DNA of 8,479 nt from NCBI GenBank assembly GCA_030749275.1, contig JASMKJ010000047.1, positions 1-8,479 on the forward strand, written 5' to 3'. This stretch comes from Acidimicrobiales bacterium. Lineage in GTDB: Bacteria > Actinomycetota > Acidimicrobiia > Acidimicrobiales > Poriferisodalaceae. The position numbers and the translations under genes are program-made. Below the pieces are notes generated by a model, which saw only the letters and a list, made by a program, of their open reading frames with translations, ran no database searches and was not told the DNA's origin. Below are positions 5,466-8,479 of the stretch, piece by piece (the stretch's first letter is position 1; each line of letters opens with the position of its first letter).

Positions 5466-6536
5466 CTATACGTGGGGGATAATCTCGCGGCCAACTCGTT
5501 CAAGAACTTCGTATCGCGGATCGAAATTAGGAAGAATCATGAGTTGGTCAAGACCGCGTTCTTCGAGTTGTTGGAGTCGTTCTATTACTTCGTCTGCTGT
5601 TCCCACTATGCAGGTGGCGTCGATGAGTTCTGGGCTGACGAACCGCTCTTCTTCGGGGATTACCCAACAATTGTGTCCTGCGTGTATCCGTTGGTGAATT
5701 CGCTCTGGGTCATAGTCGGCAAGCATGGCGGTGTACTCATCCCAAATGCCATCAAGTCGGCTGCCAGGGGAGCGGCCCAGTTGGCGGTACTGATCGTAGG
5801 AATAATGAACCGACGCCATGGCCATGGCTCCTGCCTCTGCTTTGACCCGAGGGCTTTCGATGGTTTCCCCATCTTCAAGAACCACGATTGTGGTGAGGGA
5901 ACAAGTCAAATAGTTGTCTCGATCGAGCTTTCTCCCTGCTTCGGTGGCACCCCGTTCGATCATTTCCCACATCCGGTCCATTACTTGAGCGTCGGGTGGT
6001 ATTGACATGACCGCTCCGTCTGCGTGTTTCCCCGCTAGGGCTAATGACTTCGGCCCGAAACCTGATACGTACAGCGGTATTGGACTATCAAAATTCACAA
6101 ACCCTTTGTCGGGCATTATGTGACGTATGGGGCTGACATGACCTCCGAAAGAATGTGAGGCCTCCTCGCCCTTTAGCAGGGGCTTGATGGCCTCAAGGTA
6201 TTGATCGAACTCCGCGATTCTCTGGGGTTTATGACCCATGATTCGCATCGCCGTATTTCCTGTTCCCAAACCGAGGAAGGTGCGACCCGGCGCAAGAGCA
6301 TTAATGGTTGCTATTGAGGCTGCCGTCACAGGCGCTGGTCTTGTACCGGAGACCGATACACCGGTCCCAATATTGATGGTGGAGGTCCGATCAGCGACCA
6401 AAGCGAGAGCAGCGTAACAATCGGACCAAAGCATCTGGCTGTCGGCTAGCCATGCATGTGAATATCCGAGCTCTTCGGCCCGGACGACGTAATCGATATC
6501 CCCGACATGTGAAGCAACACAAACGCCTATATCCAT
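5466..6536 (-). CDS. Luciferase-like (LLM class) oxidoreductase, probably F420-dependent
   Basis: A 356-aa TIM-barrel enzyme of the bacterial luciferase-like superfamily, resembling the methylenetetrahydromethanopterin reductase (Mer)-like F420 branch common in actinobacteria. Features in order: [32 protein letters not shown] at the N-terminus (strand 1 plus helix 1), [43 protein letters not shown] (43-85), [10 protein letters not shown] (89-98, a loop that lines the cofactor site in relatives), and [26 protein letters not shown] in the middle. C-terminal [30 protein letters not shown] is the usual last barrel unit. The substrate is unknown; FMN use cannot be excluded from sequence alone. No signal peptide is visible. 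It starts 23 nt after the lipoprotein gene and is probably on the same transcript. Confidence 0.88.
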   Translation of the reverse strand: MDIGVCVASHVGDIDYVVRAEELGYSHAWLADSQMLWSDCYAALALVADRTSTINIGTGVSVSGTRPAPVTAASIATINALAPGRTFLGLGTGNTAMRIMGHKPQRIAEFDQYLEAIKPLLKGEEASHSFGGHVSPIRHIMPDKGFVNFDSPIPLYVSGFGPKSLALAGKHADGAVMSIPPDAQVMDRMWEMIERGATEAGRKLDRDNYLTCSLTTIVVLEDGETIESPRVKAEAGAMAMASVHYSYDQYRQLGRSPGSRLDGIWDEYTAMLADYDPERIHQRIHAGHNCWVIPEEERFVSPELIDATCIVGTADEVIERLQQLEERGLDQLMILPNFDPRYEVLERVGREIIPHV

Positions 6537-6559
6537 GGGGGAACCCTAGAACACAATGC

Positions 6560-8128
6560 TTACCGTTCGCCTAGAGCGAACAAGCCACCCTCCCTAGAAC
6601 CTATATAGATCTTTCCGTCCCAGACCGTTGGGGTTGCCTCTAGACACCCACCAATTTCGATACGCCAAATCTCAATGGGTTCAACTTCGGGTTGTTGGAC
6701 ACCGTAGGCGCGTAAATATCCGCCACAGTCCCCGACTATGAGAATGTCTCCAACGACTACTGGGGAACTCCAAAGTGGTCCTTCAAGGCGCTTGGACCAC
6801 AATATGTTGCCGTTATAGCGATCTACAGACATGAGTTTCCCGGAGTTTGTCGTTACATAGAGGACTCCTCTATGTAAAGCGGGGGTGCTCCAAATCCCCC
6901 CGGGCAGAGTTTGGTTCTCATGGATCGACCAAACAACGGGCGTTTCGGGTTCTAACGGGTCTAGTTTCACTAGCTGCCCGACTTCCCGTGATCTTGGGGT
7001 AGCGCGCTCGTACTCAGCAGCGACATAAAGAAACCCTTCGTCGTCGATAACGATCGTGGCATCGACGTCATCTCCCATCCACCAACGAAAGGTTCGGACA
7101 GGGGGATCACCTGTCGACAACGGGGAAAGATCCCAACCTTGGACAAGACCGCCGGAGTTAGCGAACCAAACCGTGTCACCAGAAACGGCTACCGAGCTCT
7201 CTATCGAAACGTTGTTGTCCCCTAACGCCTCAAGTAGTTCCGGATCCCAGCCGGGAGCTTGGAAAACTATTTCGGGGTCTACCGTGACTTGGCCAAGTTG
7301 GTCCAAAGAGCGGTTCAAACGAATTATGTGTAGCCAACTGTTTTCGCCTCCGGTGATGAGATGATCCTTAAGAATCAAGGGCGCGCCGTCCCAATCGTCA
7401 TTCCACATCATGGGGTTGACTTCGTCCCCGGCGATGCTCCAAAGCTCTGTGAGACGGTCAGGACGGTCGAAGGCCAAGATTCTCAACTGACCATCCCGAG
7501 AACCGCTGTAAATGAGAGGGAAACCGTCCGGGTCTACCGTGAGAGACCCTTTTACGATGTCCCCGGTGACAAAGGGGTCCAAGGCTGGTTTCCCAGTAGA
7601 CGCGTCCAGGACATGGATGCCGCGGTCATATGCACCAATGGCCAACCATGTTTCATTCTCCAACTCCCACACTGCCGGTTGGCCTGTCCACCCGATTCCG
7701 CACCAATTTGTTGTACGCCCGCGCGTTGTAGATAAAGAACATAAGTTCCCTTGTTCGGGGAATCGCCATAGAACCTCTGGCATCAATGGGACCGGGCCGC
7801 GTCCGTACCATGATCGAGTTGGTGACCCGCGAAAGGTCAGTACCCCCTCCACGGCATCTCCCCAAGGAAGTTGCACCGATTTGGGATCCCACCAACCCTC
7901 GTAGGGTTCGGTTGTCGTAGTCGGCTGGGGGGCTTCAACCTCGAAGGTCGTCGTGGTAAGGGTCGTTAGCGGAGGCGCTGCCGAAGTTGTGGTAGATGTC
8001 TCCGACACTGACGAAGTAGGCGCTGTTTGTTGTGCGAGAGTAGGCGGGCTAGTAGCTGGATCTTCACCCGAACAGGCAACGGGGAATACCAAGAGGAGCA
8101 CCAATATGTTCCATCGCCAACCCATCAT
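6560..8128 (-). CDS. Secreted PQQ-like beta-propeller lipoprotein
   Basis: A 522-aa predicted lipoprotein. A short N-terminus (MMGWRWN) and hydrophobic stretch lead to FPVACSG, with Cys19 as the likely lipidated residue; Pro at -3 is atypical for a lipobox. Residues about 24-75 form a Thr/Ser/Pro-rich linker that should hold the folded domain off the membrane. The rest is a propeller of PQQ/WD-like blades: repeated motifs such as AIGAYDRGIHVLDASTGK (163-180), VTTNSGKLMSVDRYNGNILW (425-444), LIVGDCGGYLRAYG (463-476) and IYIGSREGGLFALG (507-520). Cys130, Cys143, Cys468 and Cys495 could form disulfides outside the cell. No enzymatic PQQ-dehydrogenase residues were identified; a binding or scaffold role is more likely. 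The start (ATG 8128, or 8125) has AGG upstream. It diverges from a response-regulator gene. Confidence 0.85.
   Translation of the reverse strand: MMGWRWNILVLLLVFPVACSGEDPATSPPTLAQQTAPTSSVSETSTTTSAAPPLTTLTTTTFEVEAPQPTTTTEPYEGWWDPKSVQLPWGDAVEGVLTFRGSPTRSWYGRGPVPLMPEVLWRFPEQGNLCSLSTTRGRTTNWCGIGWTGQPAVWELENETWLAIGAYDRGIHVLDASTGKPALDPFVTGDIVKGSLTVDPDGFPLIYSGSRDGQLRILAFDRPDRLTELWSIAGDEVNPMMWNDDWDGAPLILKDHLITGGENSWLHIIRLNRSLDQLGQVTVDPEIVFQAPGWDPELLEALGDNNVSIESSVAVSGDTVWFANSGGLVQGWDLSPLSTGDPPVRTFRWWMGDDVDATIVIDDEGFLYVAAEYERATPRSREVGQLVKLDPLEPETPVVWSIHENQTLPGGIWSTPALHRGVLYVTTNSGKLMSVDRYNGNILWSKRLEGPLWSSPVVVGDILIVGDCGGYLRAYGVQQPEVEPIEIWRIEIGGCLEATPTVWDGKIYIGSREGGLFALGER
6565..6581 (-). repeat. Small hairpin at the 3' end of the lipoprotein gene
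   Basis: GTTCGC (6565-6570) pairs with GCGAAC (6576-6581) around CTAGA. It overlaps the last codons of the lipoprotein gene and lies about 30 nt before the oxidoreductase start, without a T-run, so it is not a clear terminator. Confidence 0.35.
6853..6877. repeat. Perfect 25-bp palindrome within the lipoprotein coding sequence
   Basis: TTACATAGAGGA (6853-6864) and TCCTCTATGTAA (6866-6877) are exact reverse complements around a single central base. The site encodes LHRGVLYV, around residues 418-425, in a beta-propeller blade. Its length is unusual for coding sequence. Whether it is an operator, an RNA hairpin or chance is unknown. Confidence 0.85.
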
Positions 8129-8265
8129 CGGACCTGCGTATCGAGAAGCTCAGGTTCGGAAAATGACATGCTCATTGTGGATCAGATCCTATTAGGGAGG
8201 GCTGGAGTGTCGGTGACCGTGGATTCTCATCCAACCTTCATCTTGAGGAAGTAGACCAATAACTG
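8129..8265. other. Divergent intergenic region between lipoprotein and response regulator
   Basis: This 137-bp region should carry two divergent promoters. On the minus strand a CCTAATAG element (around 8188-8195) could be a -10 box for the lipoprotein gene, but no good -35 was found at the right distance. On the plus strand no convincing promoter was seen. GAGGA at 8245-8249 is a possible but distant ribosome site (16 nt) for the response regulator. Confidence 0.4.
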
Positions 8266-8479
8266 ATGGCTATACCCAGACAACCCGCCGACATCAATGC
8301 TGTTGTAGGTGTTGTCGATGACGACAAAAGAATTCGACAAGCGCTGGTACGTGCGCTGCAATCAGAAAATTACGGAGTTTTGACCGCAGCGAATGGGTTG
8401 CAGGCAATCAAGATTGCCGACGAAGTCGACATCATGGTCCTTGACCTAACAATGCCCCATCTTGGTGGACTCGAGGTAT
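8266..8479 (+). CDS. Response regulator, receiver domain (3'-truncated by window)
   Basis: The visible 71 residues form the first part of a CheY-like receiver domain. Asp18-Asp19-Asp20 (GVVDDDKRIRQAL) supply the acidic pocket, and Asp60 in MVLDLTMPHLGGLEV is the phosphorylation site, with the usual MPxxGGLE following. The conserved Thr/Ser and Lys and any output domain lie beyond the window, so it could be a DNA-binding regulator or a single-domain protein. ATG 8266 is the likely start because an in-frame TAA lies at 8260; the ribosome site is distant, so a leaderless mRNA is possible. No histidine kinase gene is visible on this side. The gene diverges from the lipoprotein gene 137 bp away. 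Confidence 0.9.
   Translation, partial: MAIPRQPADINAVVGVVDDDKRIRQALVRALQSENYGVLTAANGLQAIKIADEVDIMVLDLTMPHLGGLEV

Noticed and set aside
5472..6005. 177-codon open frame on the plus strand
   Set aside because: It lies wholly antisense to the oxidoreductase gene, which has strong family motifs; the frame is a shadow of that gene.
7896..7980. Low-complexity repeat region in the lipoprotein gene
   Set aside because: It encodes the Thr/Pro linker with mixed codons; it is not a DNA tandem repeat.
1..8479. Mobile element, phage, CRISPR or defence island
   Set aside because: No transposase, integrase, regularly spaced repeats or defence-family proteins are visible; tRNA genes are present but show no adjacent integrase or direct-repeat att pair.

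Overview
The window looks like chromosomal DNA from an actinobacterium of moderate GC (about half by eye, not computed). PurM carries mycobacterial-type motifs, there is an F420-type luciferase-family oxidoreductase, L28 and L33 are of the zinc-free type, and the beta-propeller lipoprotein resembles proteins I associate with Acidimicrobiia. The class assignment is a guess from memory of these families, not a measured placement. The genes look like core and housekeeping genes. I see no insertion sequence, phage gene, integrase or CRISPR array.

Positions 1-2967 (plus strand) hold a nucleotide and central-carbon block. The 3'-most 308 codons of purM (purine synthesis) overlap pyrE (pyrimidine synthesis) at a GTGA junction. 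After 80 nt comes a complete malic enzyme with an N-terminal ACT domain. Three inverted repeats follow in about 120 bp (2955-3077); the last is a strong, probably bidirectional terminator that also closes the convergent tRNA operon.

Positions 3082-5355 (minus strand) read, in transcription order: rpmB (L28), rpmG (L33), a YcaQ-like DNA glycosylase, a DUF983 membrane protein, then a tRNA-Asp/tRNA-Phe pair. The four protein genes are tightly packed (TGATG overlap, 29-nt gap, GTGA overlap) and are probably co-transcribed. The two tRNA genes are separated by one nucleotide, and tRNA-Phe has an unusual T-loop (A at position 54).

Positions 5466-8128 (minus strand) hold a secreted PQQ-like beta-propeller lipoprotein followed 23 nt later by a luciferase-like oxidoreductase, plausibly one transcript. 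The lipoprotein gene contains a perfect 25-bp palindrome inside its coding sequence. Diverging from it, at 8266, is the start of a response-regulator gene cut off by the window edge.

I did not find a convincing new multi-gene system. The observations most worth checking are the rpmB-rpmG-glycosylase arrangement (which parallels rpmB-rpmG-mutM of E. coli with an unrelated glycosylase), the single-nucleotide tRNA spacer with the A54 T-loop, and the intragenic palindrome.
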